Of a stretch of DNA of 64,000 nt, positions 16,061 through 25,556 are shown one piece after another (positions within the stretch are counted from its first letter, which is position 1; each line of letters starts with the position of its first letter). The stretch is from Acidovorax radicis N35 (GTDB taxonomy: Bacteria > Pseudomonadota > Gammaproteobacteria > Burkholderiales > Burkholderiaceae_C), in NCBI RefSeq assembly GCF_000204195.1, contig NZ_AFBG01000020.1:186001-250000 (forward strand), read 5' to 3'. Position numbers and translations under genes: made by a program. The notes under the pieces were generated by a model. That model worked only from the letters and a program-made list of their open reading frames with translations. It was not told the origin of the DNA and did not search any database.

Positions 16061-16585
16061 TCAGCGCTCGCGCCGCACTCTCAGGAACTCGTCCAGGATC
16101 AGGCACGCCGCACCCACGCTGATGGCCGTGTCGGCCAGATTGAAGGCTGGGAAGTGGCCGTTGGGGAAAATTCCGGAAAGGAAGGCCCAATGGAAATCCA
16201 GAAAATCCACGACATAGCCATGCATCAGCCGGTCCACCACGTTGCCCACCGCGCCGCCCAGGATGCACGACAGCGCAAAGCCGAACAGCTTTTGACCGGG
16301 GTGCGCGCGCAACTGCCACACGATGAAAATGGTGGCCGCTACGCCGATGCCAGTGAACAGCCAGCGCTGCCAGCCTCCCGCGTCCTGCAGAAACGAAAAC
16401 GCGGCCCCGGTGTTGTGCGCCCGCACGATGTTGAAGAAGCTGGTGATGATCGTGCCGTCGCCCAGCTGGTAGTGGTTGATGATCAGGGTCTTGGTGATCT
16501 GGTCCGCCACCAGAAGCACCATGGCCCAGGCCAGCCAGGGCCACATGCTCGCGCCGGAACGCCCGGCCTGCGATGTGCGGGCCAT
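16061..16585 (-). CDS. lspA: lipoprotein signal peptidase (signal peptidase II)
   Basis: A 174-residue inner-membrane aspartyl protease that removes signal peptides from diacylglyceryl-prolipoproteins. Four hydrophobic segments are visible. Catalytic Asp residues lie in NVVDRL and FNLADTAIS, and the family motif NTGAAFSFL is present. The start ATG 16585 shares a base with the ileS stop (TGATG), indicating coupling; the long open frame upstream lies inside ileS. The ribF-ileS-lspA order is conserved in proteobacteria. Confidence 0.96.
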   Translation of the reverse strand: MARTSQAGRSGASMWPWLAWAMVLLVADQITKTLIINHYQLGDGTIITSFFNIVRAHNTGAAFSFLQDAGGWQRWLFTGIGVAATIFIVWQLRAHPGQKLFGFALSCILGGAVGNVVDRLMHGYVVDFLDFHWAFLSGIFPNGHFPAFNLADTAISVGAACLILDEFLRVRRER

Positions 16586-19467
16586 CAGGCGTGCACCCGG
16601 CTTTCGCCGTCTCCGTGCAGGTTGCTGGTGCAGCGGCCGCAGATGGTGGGGTGTGCGGCGTCTTGCCCCACATCGCTGCGGTAGTGCCAGCAGCGCTCGC
16701 ATTTGGTGTCAGAACTGGGCTTGACGCTGATCTGTAAATCGCTACCAGCTACCAATTCGATAGCGGAGGTGATGAACACGAACTTGAGGTCATCGCCCAG
16801 GCTGGCCAGCAGCGCATGGTCCTCAGGCGCAGCCGTCAGCACCACGTTGGCCTGCAGCGACGAGCCCACCTGGCCCTCGGCACGCAGCACCTCGATCTCC
16901 TTGTTCACCGCATCGCGGATCTCGCGCAGGCGCGCCCACTTGGCCAGCAGGCCTTCGTCGGCCCCGGCGATGGAGCCGTAGGTTTCCAGGAAGATGGAGT
17001 CTGACGACCCAAACACCTTCCACGCCTCTTCGGCTGTGAACGACAGGAACGGTGCCATCCAGCGCAGCATGCCGTGGGTGATCTGGTACAGCGCGGTCTG
17101 GGCGCTGCGGCGCGCCAGGCTCTTGGGCGCGGTGGTGTACAGCCGGTCCTTGAGCACATCCAGGTAGAAGCCGCCCAGGTCTTCCGAGCAGTACAGCTGC
17201 AGCTTGGCCACCACGGGGTGGAACTCGTAGACCTTGTAGTGCGCGAGCACGGTGGCCTGGAACTCGGCCGCACGCGTCAGGGCGTAGCGGTCGATCTCCA
17301 GCATCTGGTCGAACGGCACGGCGTCCGCGGCAGGATCGAAGTCGCTCACATTGGCCAGCAAAAAGCGCAGCGTGTTGCGGATGCGGCGGTAGGCGTCCAC
17401 CACACGCGCCAGGATCTTCTCGTCACCCGCGATGTCGCCCGAGTAGTCGCTGGCGGCCACCCACAGGCGGATGATCTCGGCGCCCAACTTCTTGTTGATC
17501 TCCTGCGGATCGATGCCGTTGCCCAGCGACTTGCTCATCTTGCGGCCCTGGCTGTCCACGGTGAAGCCGTGGGTCAGCAGGCCGCGGTAGGGCGCGCGGC
17601 CTTCGAGTGCCGACGCCAGCAGCAGCGAACTGTGGAACCAGCCGCGGTGCTGGTCATGGCCCTCCAGGTACAGGTCGGCCTCGGGGCCCGTGTCGTGGTG
17701 CACGTTGGGGTGCGTGCCGCGCAGCACATGGCTGAACGTGGAGCCCGAGTCGAACCACACCTCCAGGATGTCGGTGCTCTTCGTGTAGCAGGCCGCGTCC
17801 TCGGCGCCGAGGATCTCCTCGGGCGTCACGCGGCTCCAGGCCTCGATGCCGCCCTTCTCCACAATGGCGGCCGCCTGGTCCATGATTTCCATGGTGCGTG
17901 GGTGCAGCTCGCCCGAATCCTTGTGCAAAAAGAACGGGATGGGCACGCCCCAGCTGCGCTGGCGCGAGATGCACCAGTCGGGACGCCCGGCGATCATGTC
18001 GTGCAGGCGCGTCTTGCCGTTCTCGGGGTAGAAGCTCGTGTGTTCGATGGCGTCCAGCGCGATCTGTCGCAGCGTCTTGACAGGCTTCATGCCGGGCTGG
18101 GTGAACACGCCTTCACCCTCGTCCATGCGGATGAACCATTGCGCGGCCGCGCGGTAGATCACCGGCGTCTTGTGGCGCCAGCAGTGCGGGTAGCTGTGCG
18201 TGATGTCCTTGGTGGCCATCAGGCGGCCGGCGTTGCGCAGGGCTTCGATGATGACGGGCACGGCCTTCCAGATGTGCTGGCCGCCAAACAGCGGGAAGTC
18301 GGCCGCATAGGTGCCGTTGCCCTGCATGGGATTCAGGATGTCGTCCAGTGCCAGGCCGTGGGACACGCAGGAGTTGAAATCCTCCAGCCCGTAGGCGGGC
18401 GAGGAGTGCACGATACCGGTGCCATCGTCGGCCGTGGCGTAGTCGGCCAGGTACACGGGGGACAGGCGCTGGTAGCCTTGGGTGCCGTCTTCGCTCTTCA
18501 CGTCGTACAGCGGGTGCTCAAATTCCAGCCCGCCGAGGTTCTTGCCCAGGGTGGTGGCCAGCACGCTGCCTGTGAGGCCATAGCGCTCCAGGCACGAGGC
18601 CACCAGCGGCTCGGCCACCAGCAGGATGCGCTCGCCGGTGTCCACCAGCGCGTAGCTGATCTCGGGGTTCAGGTTGAGCGCCTGGTTGGCGGGGATGGTC
18701 CAGGCGGTGGTGGTCCAGATGACGACGAAGGCGTCTTTGGTCAACGCGGGCAGGCCAAACGCGGCCGCCAGCTTGGCAGGCTCGTGCGCCTTGAACGCCA
18801 CGTCCAGCGTGGTGCTCTTCTTGTCCTGGTATTCGATCTCGAACTCGGCCAGCGAAGAGCCGCAGTCAAAACACCAGTACACGGGCTTTAAGCCTCGGTA
18901 CACAAAACCACGCTCCATCACACGTTTGAACGCGCGGATTTCGCCCGCCTCGTTGGCGGGGTTCATGGTCTTGTAGGGATTGTCCCATTCGCCCAGCACA
19001 CCCAGGCGCTTGAAGTCCACCATCTGCTGCCCGATTTGCTCGGTGGCAAACGCACGGCTCTTGGCCTGCATGTCGTCGCGGCTCAGGTTGCGGCCGTGTT
19101 TCTTCTCGATGGCATTCTCGATCGGCAGGCCGTGGCAGTCCCAGCCCGGCACGTACAGCGCATCAAAGCCTTCGAGCTGGCGCGCCTTGGTGATCATGTC
19201 CTTCAGGATCTTGTTGACCGCGTGGCCCATGTGGATCTGGCCGTTGGCGTAGGGTGGGCCGTCATGCAGGATGAACTTGGGCGAACCGCTGCGTGCGTCG
19301 CGCAGGCGCTTGTACAGGCCCTTGTCTTCCCATTCCTTCACCCAGCCTGGCTCGCGCTTGGGCAGGTCGCCGCGCATGGGGAAGGGGGTGTCGGGCAGAT
19401 TCAGGGTGCTGCGGTAATCCGTGGCTGCGAGGGCTGCGGAAGGGGTGCTGGCGTTGTCGTCGGACAT
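16585..19467 (-). CDS. ileS: isoleucyl-tRNA synthetase
   Basis: A 960-residue class I aminoacyl-tRNA synthetase that charges tRNA-Ile and edits valine. Seen in order: the HIGH-type motif in [20 protein letters not shown], the CP1 editing insertion, the KMSKS loop in [10 protein letters not shown], the anticodon-binding helical region, and a C-terminal zinc site CERCW...CGRC. Length matches bacterial IleS of the zinc-containing type. Between the anticodon-binding domain and the zinc site, copy A4 of the dispersed element codes for the residues around [13 protein letters not shown], apparently tolerated in a linker. No T-box is visible upstream. The weak ribosome site AAGG lies seven bases before ATG. 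Confidence 0.98.
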   Translation of the reverse strand: MSDDNASTPSAALAATDYRSTLNLPDTPFPMRGDLPKREPGWVKEWEDKGLYKRLRDARSGSPKFILHDGPPYANGQIHMGHAVNKILKDMITKARQLEGFDALYVPGWDCHGLPIENAIEKKHGRNLSRDDMQAKSRAFATEQIGQQMVDFKRLGVLGEWDNPYKTMNPANEAGEIRAFKRVMERGFVYRGLKPVYWCFDCGSSLAEFEIEYQDKKSTTLDVAFKAHEPAKLAAAFGLPALTKDAFVVIWTTTAWTIPANQALNLNPEISYALVDTGERILLVAEPLVASCLERYGLTGSVLATTLGKNLGGLEFEHPLYDVKSEDGTQGYQRLSPVYLADYATADDGTGIVHSSPAYGLEDFNSCVSHGLALDDILNPMQGNGTYAADFPLFGGQHIWKAVPVIIEALRNAGRLMATKDITHSYPHCWRHKTPVIYRAAAQWFIRMDEGEGVFTQPGMKPVKTLRQIALDAIEHTSFYPENGKTRLHDMIAGRPDWCISRQRSWGVPIPFFLHKDSGELHPRTMEIMDQAAAIVEKGGIEAWSRVTPEEILGAEDAACYTKSTDILEVWFDSGSTFSHVLRGTHPNVHHDTGPEADLYLEGHDQHRGWFHSSLLLASALEGRAPYRGLLTHGFTVDSQGRKMSKSLGNGIDPQEINKKLGAEIIRLWVAASDYSGDIAGDEKILARVVDAYRRIRNTLRFLLANVSDFDPAADAVPFDQMLEIDRYALTRAAEFQATVLAHYKVYEFHPVVAKLQLYCSEDLGGFYLDVLKDRLYTTAPKSLARRSAQTALYQITHGMLRWMAPFLSFTAEEAWKVFGSSDSIFLETYGSIAGADEGLLAKWARLREIRDAVNKEIEVLRAEGQVGSSLQANVVLTAAPEDHALLASLGDDLKFVFITSAIELVAGSDLQISVKPSSDTKCERCWHYRSDVGQDAAHPTICGRCTSNLHGDGESRVHA
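16712..16764 (-). repeat. dispersed palindromic element, copy A4 (inside ileS)
   Basis: Minus strand: hairpin GCTATC-GAATT-GGTAGC, then TGGTAGCGATTTACAG and ATCAGCG. The 5' hairpin is well kept and the 3' tail is diverged. It is translated in frame in the linker before the C-terminal zinc site. Confidence 0.7.
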
Positions 19468-19577
19468 GAGGGAGCCTTAAAAACAGGGCATTCCGGGGCA
19501 AGGCCCAGGGCAAGAGCGGGGTGGAAGCGCGAAGGATGACGGGCCCGCCAGGCGGGCGCTGCGCAAAGCAGCCCCCC

Positions 19578-20627
19578 TCAAATTCGGTCGCGGGTGGTCT
19601 GGCGCCGGGTCTCGGTGTGGTTGGGCGCCTTGGCCGAGGCAAAGTACGCACGCGCGTCGGCACAGTCTTTGGCAATGCCCGTTGTCAGGGCGTCCAGACC
19701 GTCGTATTTCAGCTCGTCGTGCAGTTTGTGTAGCAGTTCCACGCGCACGATTTTACCGTACGCCCCCTCGGGGCCCAGATCGGCAGGCCAGTGCAGGCAA
19801 TGGGTTTCCAGCAGCACACGGCCGCCGTTCACATCGTTCGGGTCCAGCGAAGGGCGCACGCCCAGGTTGGCAACACCCGGCAAAGGCTCGGCGGCGAGGC
19901 CATGCACCAGCACCGCAAAGATGCCGCTGGCAGCGGGTTTCCAGTGCGCAAAACGCAGGTTCAGGGTGCGAAAGCCGTCACCGGCTCCACCGGCGGTAGC
20001 GCCCAACTCGCGCCCCAGCTTGCGTCCGTGCACCACATGGCCGCTGATGGTGTAGGGCCGCCCCAGCAGGCGCGCTGCTGCTTCCATGTCTCCTGCGGCC
20101 AGGGCCTGGCGCACGGCGGAGCTGGACACCCGCAGCCCATGTACCTCGTAGCTGTTCATGCGCGCCACATCAAAGCCCTTGGCTTGACCTGCCGCGTCGA
20201 GCATGGCGTAGTCGCCCGCGCGCTGGCGGCCGAAGCGGAAGTCGTCGCCCACCAGCACATAACGGGCACCCAGGCCGCGCACCAGCACCTCGTCGATGAA
20301 CGCATCGGGGGACTGCGCGGCCAGTTTCGCGTCAAACGGCAGCACCACGGTCTGCTGCACGCCGCAGCGGGCCAGCTCGGTCAGCTTGTCGCGCAGGGTG
20401 CCGATGCGTGCGGGCGCGAGGTCGGGTTTGTGGTGGGCGCCCGCAAAGTAGTCGCGAGGGTGGGGCTCGAACGTGAGCACGCAGCTTTCCACGCCCCGGT
20501 GTGCGGCCTCGCTGTTCAGCAGGGCCAGCATGGCCTGGTGGCCCCGGTGTACGCCATCGAAATTGCCAATGGTCAGCGCACAGGCGTTGGCGATGCCGGG
20601 ATGGTGGAATCCGCGAAAGATCTTCAT
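19578..20627 (-). CDS. ribF: bifunctional riboflavin kinase / FAD synthetase
   Basis: A 349-residue enzyme that makes FMN and FAD from riboflavin. The N-terminal nucleotidyltransferase carries TIGNFDGVHRGHQAML and FEPHPRDYF. The C-terminal flavokinase carries ANLGVRPSLD, and FAVLVHGLA before it. The ATG at 20627 gives MKIFRGFHHPG, a normal family N-terminus. No Shine-Dalgarno is visible because copy A5 of the dispersed element ends six bases upstream of the start codon, so the native leader may have been displaced. It heads the ribF-ileS-lspA group, with a 110-bp gap before ileS. Confidence 0.96.
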   Translation of the reverse strand: MKIFRGFHHPGIANACALTIGNFDGVHRGHQAMLALLNSEAAHRGVESCVLTFEPHPRDYFAGAHHKPDLAPARIGTLRDKLTELARCGVQQTVVLPFDAKLAAQSPDAFIDEVLVRGLGARYVLVGDDFRFGRQRAGDYAMLDAAGQAKGFDVARMNSYEVHGLRVSSSAVRQALAAGDMEAAARLLGRPYTISGHVVHGRKLGRELGATAGGAGDGFRTLNLRFAHWKPAASGIFAVLVHGLAAEPLPGVANLGVRPSLDPNDVNGGRVLLETHCLHWPADLGPEGAYGKIVRVELLHKLHDELKYDGLDALTTGIAKDCADARAYFASAKAPNHTETRRQTTRDRI

Positions 20628-20632
20628 CGGTT

Positions 20633-20698
20633 TGTTATCTTTTTGATAGCAGCATGCGCAGGTGTATCAAGCGCAAGACGCCAATTTGTCATGAAAAC
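20633..20698 (+). repeat. dispersed palindromic element, copy A5 (between ribF and HNH gene)
   Basis: TTATC-TTTTT-GATAGC, then AGCATGCGCAGG, TCAAGCGCAAGACGCC, AATTTGTCATGAAAA. It fills the ribF leader and lies between two divergent genes. Confidence 0.85.
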
Positions 20699-20795
20699 GG
20701 AGTATATTGTGACCCACGGGCTGCCCAGCGCAGGGCAGTTCGCGAGACATCTGCGTTCCGAATCCTTGTGTACTTTGTGTTCCAGGAGGCGTGTT

Positions 20796-21353
20796 TTGAA
20801 GGTCTTGAAGCTGTCGGCCCAAGGGCTGCCCCAATCGTGGATTTCGCTCGAACAAGCGGTGATTCATTACGCCGCGGGTGAGGTGCGCTGGGAATCCGGC
20901 GGCCAGATCGCGCGGTTCCGTGGCGGGCACAACGCGATCACGGGCGAACAATCGGTGATTGCCGTGAACAGCATCATCGGAACCAAGGGCGTGCCCAGCA
21001 TCAACCCGTTTGACCTCAAGCCCGGACTGACCAACAGCAAGCTTTTTGCTCGCGACCGCAATGTGTGTGCCTACTGCGGCGGGCATTTTCATGAAGAGGA
21101 TCTGACGCGCGAGCACATCGTGCCGTTTGCCCGCAATGGGCAGGACCACTGGATGAACGTGGTCACGGCCTGCCGCCCGTGCAACCACCGCAAGGGCCCA
21201 CGCACGCCAGAACATGCCCACATGCCGTTGCTGTACGCGCCTTATGTGCCCAGCCTGTGGGAAGACTTCATCTTGCGCAATCGCCGCATCCTCGCCGATC
21301 AAATGGAGTTCCTGATGGCGCACGTCCCCAAATCTTCACGGCTGTTGGCGTAG
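20796..21353 (+). CDS. HNH endonuclease
   Basis: A 185-residue HNH nuclease. Zinc-binding cysteines are C91/C94 (CAYC) and C126/C129 (CRPCN). The catalytic H is in REHIVPF (~106), the N in HWMNVVT, and the final part in CNHRKG. Family members of this size are common, free-standing genes in Burkholderiales and cut DNA without known specificity. I choose the rare start TTG 20796 because a perfect AGGAGG lies six bases upstream and the protein then begins MKVLKLSAQGLPQSW. No ATG fits. The gene is divergent from ribF, and a double hairpin follows its stop. Its role in the cell is unclear. Confidence 0.85.
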   Translation: MKVLKLSAQGLPQSWISLEQAVIHYAAGEVRWESGGQIARFRGGHNAITGEQSVIAVNSIIGTKGVPSINPFDLKPGLTNSKLFARDRNVCAYCGGHFHEEDLTREHIVPFARNGQDHWMNVVTACRPCNHRKGPRTPEHAHMPLLYAPYVPSLWEDFILRNRRILADQMEFLMAHVPKSSRLLA

Positions 21354-21370
21354 TTGGCGGAGCGGCCAGT

Positions 21371-21432
21371 ACGACGCCTGCTGGCGTCGTTGCTCCGTCT
21401 TGCCGTACTCGCAGTACTGTCTGTGACGGAGC
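21371..21432. repeat. double inverted repeat after HNH gene
   Basis: Two adjacent hairpins: ACGACGCC-TGCT-GGCGTCGT (21371-21390), then GCTCCGTC ... GACGGAGC (21392-21432) enclosing an inner GTACT-CGC-AGTAC. It lies between the convergent HNH and hydrolase genes. It could act as a bidirectional terminator, though there is no T-run, or it could be a mobile palindromic unit. Confidence 0.75.
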
Positions 21433-21510
21433 GCCTAGCCATCGGGGCTGTCTTGACCGCTTTTGGTGGTGTGCTGCACGGTGCACAGGCACCGAGCAGC
21501 GCCTATCCCA

Positions 21511-22902
21511 TCAGTAAGTCAGTTCGAGAAACACCAAATGGCCGCTGGCAGCGGGCCAGGTCTGTCCCACCACGCGTTCGCCATTGAATTCGCCCGCAAT
21601 GCTGCGCACGCCGCCCGAGGGCTTGACCTTGGCCGACGCCACGCCCGCGCCTGGCGGCACACCGGCAGGTGCGGCGCCATCGAGCAGCATCTTGTCGCGT
21701 GCCGGGTCCAGGTAGCCGCGCGGGCGGGTCAGTGTCACCACGCTCTCGGCGCCTTTGTCGGCATCGGCCAAGCGCTCTGCGCGCAGGTGGATGAGATCGC
21801 TGCTGCGGGGAAAGCCGCTGCGGTAGATGTGGGTGGTGGCGTAGCCGGGTGCGGTGATCACGAACTCGGTGGGTGACCCAGCGGGAACGGCCAGCGGCCC
21901 CCATTGGCCATCCGTACCCACGGTTTTGCGCAGCAAGGCATTGCCCGTGCGGGCGCCCGTGGTGGGGTCGGTGGCATACACCTCCAGCTGCGCGCCCGCC
22001 AGGGGCAGGTTGTTGCTGAAGTTGCCCGTCTTGGCGTCCGTTGGGTCCACACCCAGGCCGGTGACCTTGCCGTTCAGCACCACCTGCTTTTCGGCCGCAA
22101 TGGTGGTGGCCTGCGGCGCCTTGCCCGTGATGAAGCGGTAGGTGGCTTCAAAGGCTGCGGCGGAATAGGAGGTCTCGCGGTGGTCGATGCGCGGGATCAC
22201 CACATTGACCGCGCCTTTCAGCTCGGGCCCTGCGGCCGTCACGTTGGTGGGCGTGCCTTTCTGGCCGATCCACAGGCCATCGGGCTGCGCGAACTTGTCG
22301 TTGTTGTCCGAGCGGATGGTCATCCATTGCACGGGGCCGCTCACTTCATCGCCGGCTGCGTTTTTGGGGGCGTTCAAGGCGGTGAGGAAGGGGCCGGTGC
22401 CCGAGAACTCGCTGCCTTCGCGCACCCCGGGGGTTGCCCACACGCCGTGGTTGGGGGTGCCACCCAGGATGGCGTGGCTCACGGTGGTGCCGCCGCCGCC
22501 GTTGTAGATGTAGTTGCGGATGGCATTGCCCCCGCGCGAATTGCCCACCAGCACCACCTTGCTGGCGCCCGTGGCCTTGAGCACCTTGTCCACCTCAGCC
22601 TTGAGGTAAGCCATGTGCTCTGCAGCCGAGGTGCGGCCCGGCTGGGGCTTGGTGTCGTCATCGCGTGAGAGCGGGTAGGGCACGTCGATGGCATGCAGGC
22701 GCTCACGGGGCCAGCCGTTCGATTCAAACCGCCACGCGGTGGCCTGCCACAGCGCAGCGGTGTCGCCATTGCCATGCACAAAGACGATGGGCGGGGCCTC
22801 GGCCAGGCTGGGGCTGCGGGTGGCGCAGCCGGCCAGGGCCAGGGTGGCCGCGGCGGCTGCCAGCAGAAGGGATCGGCGTTGCAGCAAGAGCTTATTGTTC
22901 AT
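21511..22902 (-). CDS. lipoprotein alpha/beta hydrolase (lipase-like) with C-terminal domain
   Basis: A 463-residue exported esterase/lipase. The N-terminus has an RR pair (LLQRRSLLLAAAAAT) followed by the lipobox LALAGC, so it is probably a lipoprotein, possibly Tat-exported. The hydrolase domain (~45-290) shows PPIVFVHGNGDTAALW at the oxyanion strand and the nucleophile elbow GNSRGG. The C-terminal region (~300-463) is beta-rich and resembles the C-terminal domain of archaeal lipase AF1763. The start is ATG 22902 (MNNKLLLQRR). It is likely a depolymerase or lipase acting outside the inner membrane; the substrate is unknown. Confidence 0.8.
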   Translation of the reverse strand: MNNKLLLQRRSLLLAAAAATLALAGCATRSPSLAEAPPIVFVHGNGDTAALWQATAWRFESNGWPRERLHAIDVPYPLSRDDDTKPQPGRTSAAEHMAYLKAEVDKVLKATGASKVVLVGNSRGGNAIRNYIYNGGGGTTVSHAILGGTPNHGVWATPGVREGSEFSGTGPFLTALNAPKNAAGDEVSGPVQWMTIRSDNNDKFAQPDGLWIGQKGTPTNVTAAGPELKGAVNVVIPRIDHRETSYSAAAFEATYRFITGKAPQATTIAAEKQVVLNGKVTGLGVDPTDAKTGNFSNNLPLAGAQLEVYATDPTTGARTGNALLRKTVGTDGQWGPLAVPAGSPTEFVITAPGYATTHIYRSGFPRSSDLIHLRAERLADADKGAESVVTLTRPRGYLDPARDKMLLDGAAPAGVPPGAGVASAKVKPSGGVRSIAGEFNGERVVGQTWPAASGHLVFLELTY

Positions 22903-22985
22903 GGGTGTCTCCGATAAGAAAAAATGCCCGTGGACCGGTTCAGTCCACGAGCATTGCACGGTTGCGTGACAGTCCTTGCTTGGCG

Positions 22986-24101
22986 TCAGGCAAACACGCC
23001 GGCCGTGTCCTGCATGCGGCTCGACACTTCGCCCAGGTGGTGCAGCGTGTCGCCAAAGGTCACTTCCAGTTGCGTGAGTTTCTTGAAGTAGTGGCTGCCG
23101 ATGTACTCGTCGGTCACGCCGATGCCGCCATGCAATTGCACCGATTGCTGGCCCACATAACGCATCGATTGCCCCAGCTGCACCTTGGCGCGGGCCATGG
23201 CGGCGCGGCGTTCGGCCGCCGGAGCGCCCAGCTTCAGGCTCGCGTAGTAGCTCATCGAGCGGGCGAGTTCGAGCTGCATCTTCATGTCGGCCACGCGGTG
23301 GCGCAGCGCCTGGAAGCTGGCGATGAACACGCCGAACTGCTTGCGCTGGTTCATGTACTCGACGGTGAGTGCCACGGTCTTGTCCATCACACCCACGGCT
23401 TCGGCGCAGGTGGCGGCGATGCCGGTGTCCACGGCCAGTTCCAGCGCGGCCAGGCCGTCGCTGGTGATGAGCGTGGCGGGGGCGTTGGCCAGTTGCACTT
23501 CGGCGGCGCGGCTGCCGTCTTGCGTGACATAGCCACGTGTGGTGACGCCAGCGGCCGAGCGTTCCACGAGGAAGAGGGCGATTTTTCCGTCCAGCAGCGC
23601 AGGCACGATGAAGGCATCGGCCTGGTCACCTGCGGCTACTATGCTTTTTGTAGCTTTTACGGCATATCCAGCGGGCGCAGAGGCTGCTTTTGCCTCACAA
23701 ACGTCCAGGCGGTAGCGCGCCTTGCGCTCCTGGTAGGCCAGCACCACCAGCGCTTCACCGCTGGCCACGCGGGGCAGCCAGGCGCCTTGCACGTGGGCGG
23801 GGGCGTAGTGCGACAGCACGCTGCTGGCGATGAAGGCCTGGGCGATGGGTTCCAGCACCATGCCGCGGCCGAGTTCCTCGGCCACCACCATGGCGTCGAT
23901 GGCGCCCTGGCCCATGCCGTCGTGGGCTTCGGGCACGGTCAGTGCGGTCAGGCCCAGCTCGGCCAGCTCGCCCCAGGCGGCGCGGTCAAAACCGCCTGCG
24001 GCCACGGCAGCGCGGCGGCGCTCAAACGTGTAGCCCTTGTCCACCCACTTGCGCACGGCGTCGCGCAGTTGTTCCTGGTCGTCAGAAAAATCGAAATCCA
24101 T
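22986..24101 (-). CDS. acyl-CoA dehydrogenase family protein (PimD-like subunit)
   Basis: A 371-residue FAD-dependent acyl-CoA dehydrogenase-fold protein. The N-terminus MDFDFSDDQEQLRDAV, the RKQFGVFIASFQAL segment and the C-terminal VQLHGGIGVTDEY are family marks. It follows a second acyl-CoA dehydrogenase gene after 24 bp in the same direction. This large-then-small arrangement resembles pimeloyl-CoA dehydrogenase PimC/PimD, which acts on dicarboxyl-CoA chains; that substrate is inference. Copy A6 of the dispersed element codes for residues around AVKATKSIVAAGDQ in the middle beta domain. An operator-like palindrome lies upstream of the first gene. Confidence 0.88.
   Translation of the reverse strand: MDFDFSDDQEQLRDAVRKWVDKGYTFERRRAAVAAGGFDRAAWGELAELGLTALTVPEAHDGMGQGAIDAMVVAEELGRGMVLEPIAQAFIASSVLSHYAPAHVQGAWLPRVASGEALVVLAYQERKARYRLDVCEAKAASAPAGYAVKATKSIVAAGDQADAFIVPALLDGKIALFLVERSAAGVTTRGYVTQDGSRAAEVQLANAPATLITSDGLAALELAVDTGIAATCAEAVGVMDKTVALTVEYMNQRKQFGVFIASFQALRHRVADMKMQLELARSMSYYASLKLGAPAAERRAAMARAKVQLGQSMRYVGQQSVQLHGGIGVTDEYIGSHYFKKLTQLEVTFGDTLHHLGEVSSRMQDTAGVFA
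23632..23700 (+). repeat. dispersed palindromic element, copy A6 (inside acyl-CoA dehydrogenase gene)
   Basis: Plus strand: GGCTACTATGCTTTTTGTAGC, then TTTTACGGCATATCCAGCG, GGCGCAGAGGCTG, CTTTTGCCTC. It is on the strand opposite the host gene and is translated in frame there. Confidence 0.75.
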
Positions 24102-24125
24102 GTTCTTGTCTCCTGGAACTTGAGA

Positions 24126-25307
24126 TCAGCCGAGGACGGTCTGAGCCACGATGTTGCGCTGCACTTCGTTGGAGCCACCGTAGATGGTGGTCTTGCGCAG
24201 GTTGAAGTAGGTGGACGCCAGCGGCGCGTTGGCGGTGACGCCGCCAGGGAAGTCGCCCTGCCAACCGGCCTCCATGGCCTCTTCGATGAAGGGCAGGCTG
24301 AACGGGCCGGCGGCCAGCATCATCAGCTCGGCGTAGCGCTGCTGGATCTCGCTGCCCTTGATCTTGAGCAGGCCTGCAATGTCGAGCGAGTTCTTGCCCG
24401 ACTTCTCGGCCGACAGCACGCGCAGCACCAGCATTTCGAGCGCCACGATGTCCACTTCCAGAAGCGCGATCTGGTCACGGAAGCGCTGGTCTTCCCACAT
24501 GCCTTCGGTCTTCGCGATGCGCTTCAAGCGCTCCAGCTCGCGCTTGCTGCGGTTCACGTCGGCGATGTTGGTGCGCTCGTGGCTGAGCAGGTGCTTGGCG
24601 TAAGTCCAGCCCTTGTTTTCCTCACCGATCAGGTTCTCGGCGGGCACTTCGACGTTGTCGAAGAACACCTCGTTGACCTCGCACTCGCCGTCCAGCAGTT
24701 TGATGGGGCGCACGGTGACGCCCTTGGACTTCATGTCCAGCAGCAGGAAGGAGATGCCGGTCTGCGGCTTGCCTTCGGTGCTGGTGCGCACCAGGTTGAA
24801 CATCCAGTCGCCGTGCTGGCCCAGCGTGGTCCAGGTCTTCTGGCCGTTGACGATGTATTTGTCGCCCACACGCTCGGCGCGGGTCTTGACGCTGGCCAGG
24901 TCCGAGCCCGAGCCTGGCTCGCTGTAGCCCTGGCTCCACCAGACTTCGCCGCTGGCGATGCCGGGCAAAAAGCGCTTTTGTTGTTCGGCATTGCCGAAGG
25001 CCATGATCACCGGGGCCACCATCACGGGGCCGAAGGGGATGATGCGGGGCGCACCGGCCAGCGCACACTCTTCTTCAAACAGATGCTTCTGCACGGCCGT
25101 CCAGCCCGGGCCGCCAAACTCTTTGGGCCAGCCAAAACCGAGCCAGCCCTTTTTGCCCAGGATCTTGGCCCAGCCCTGCATGTCTGCACGGGTCAGGCGC
25201 AGGGCGTTGTGCACCTTGTGGGAAATTTCCTGGGGTAGGTTGGCGTGAACCCATGCGCGAACTTCGTCGCGGAAGGCCTGTTCTTCGGGGGTGAATGCGA
25301 GATCCAT
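24126..25307 (-). CDS. acyl-CoA dehydrogenase family protein (PimC-like subunit)
   Basis: A 393-residue FAD-dependent acyl-CoA dehydrogenase. MDLAFTPEEQAFRDEVRAWV at the N-terminus, the flavin-contact segment WWSQGYSEPGSGSDLAS, and a C-terminal TTIYGGSNEVQRNIVAQTVLG are characteristic. ATG 25307 has GGAGA upstream. It is the first gene of a two-gene operon with the smaller paralogue. It probably catalyses alpha,beta-dehydrogenation of an acyl- or dicarboxyl-CoA during beta-oxidation. A palindrome ~35 bp upstream matches the operator type of TetR-family fatty-acid regulators. Confidence 0.9.
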   Translation of the reverse strand: MDLAFTPEEQAFRDEVRAWVHANLPQEISHKVHNALRLTRADMQGWAKILGKKGWLGFGWPKEFGGPGWTAVQKHLFEEECALAGAPRIIPFGPVMVAPVIMAFGNAEQQKRFLPGIASGEVWWSQGYSEPGSGSDLASVKTRAERVGDKYIVNGQKTWTTLGQHGDWMFNLVRTSTEGKPQTGISFLLLDMKSKGVTVRPIKLLDGECEVNEVFFDNVEVPAENLIGEENKGWTYAKHLLSHERTNIADVNRSKRELERLKRIAKTEGMWEDQRFRDQIALLEVDIVALEMLVLRVLSAEKSGKNSLDIAGLLKIKGSEIQQRYAELMMLAAGPFSLPFIEEAMEAGWQGDFPGGVTANAPLASTYFNLRKTTIYGGSNEVQRNIVAQTVLG

Positions 25308-25341
25308 GCGGCTTGTCTCCAAGTGATTCCGCATTTGTAGC

Positions 25342-25353
25342 ACGATCGTTCGT
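25342..25353. promoter_or_regulatory. TetR-type operator-like palindrome
   Basis: ACGATCGTTCGT (AACGAACGATCGTGC on the minus strand), close to the CGAACGATCGTTCG operators of TetR-family regulators of acyl-CoA metabolism. It lies ~35 bp before the acyl-CoA dehydrogenase operon, where a repressor would block the promoter. No regulator gene is adjacent. Confidence 0.5.
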
Positions 25354-25556
25354 TTTATTGCTGTCCGGGTGGCGACATGAGGCGCGCAGCCCTTGATTTG
25401 GCATCAACCCATTTGAAGTGCTTTCAAGCTGAGTTTGGCGAAGCGCTGTGCAAGGCTGGGGCAGGCCCAGCGCAAGCGGTGGGTTCAAATTCAAAGATGC
25501 CGGCTCAATAAGACGCTGCAGGGGTTGAATATGATCAGCCAAACGAGGGGCACCAG

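Noticed and set aside
15931-16122. A 63-codon plus-strand frame downstream of the Pho-box-like site
   Set aside because: No ribosome site and no family resemblance; it overlaps the lspA end and terminator.
19515-19577. GC-rich gap between ileS and ribF as a further copy of repeat family B
   Set aside because: It shares only short GC-rich words and lacks the ordered modules of B1-B3.
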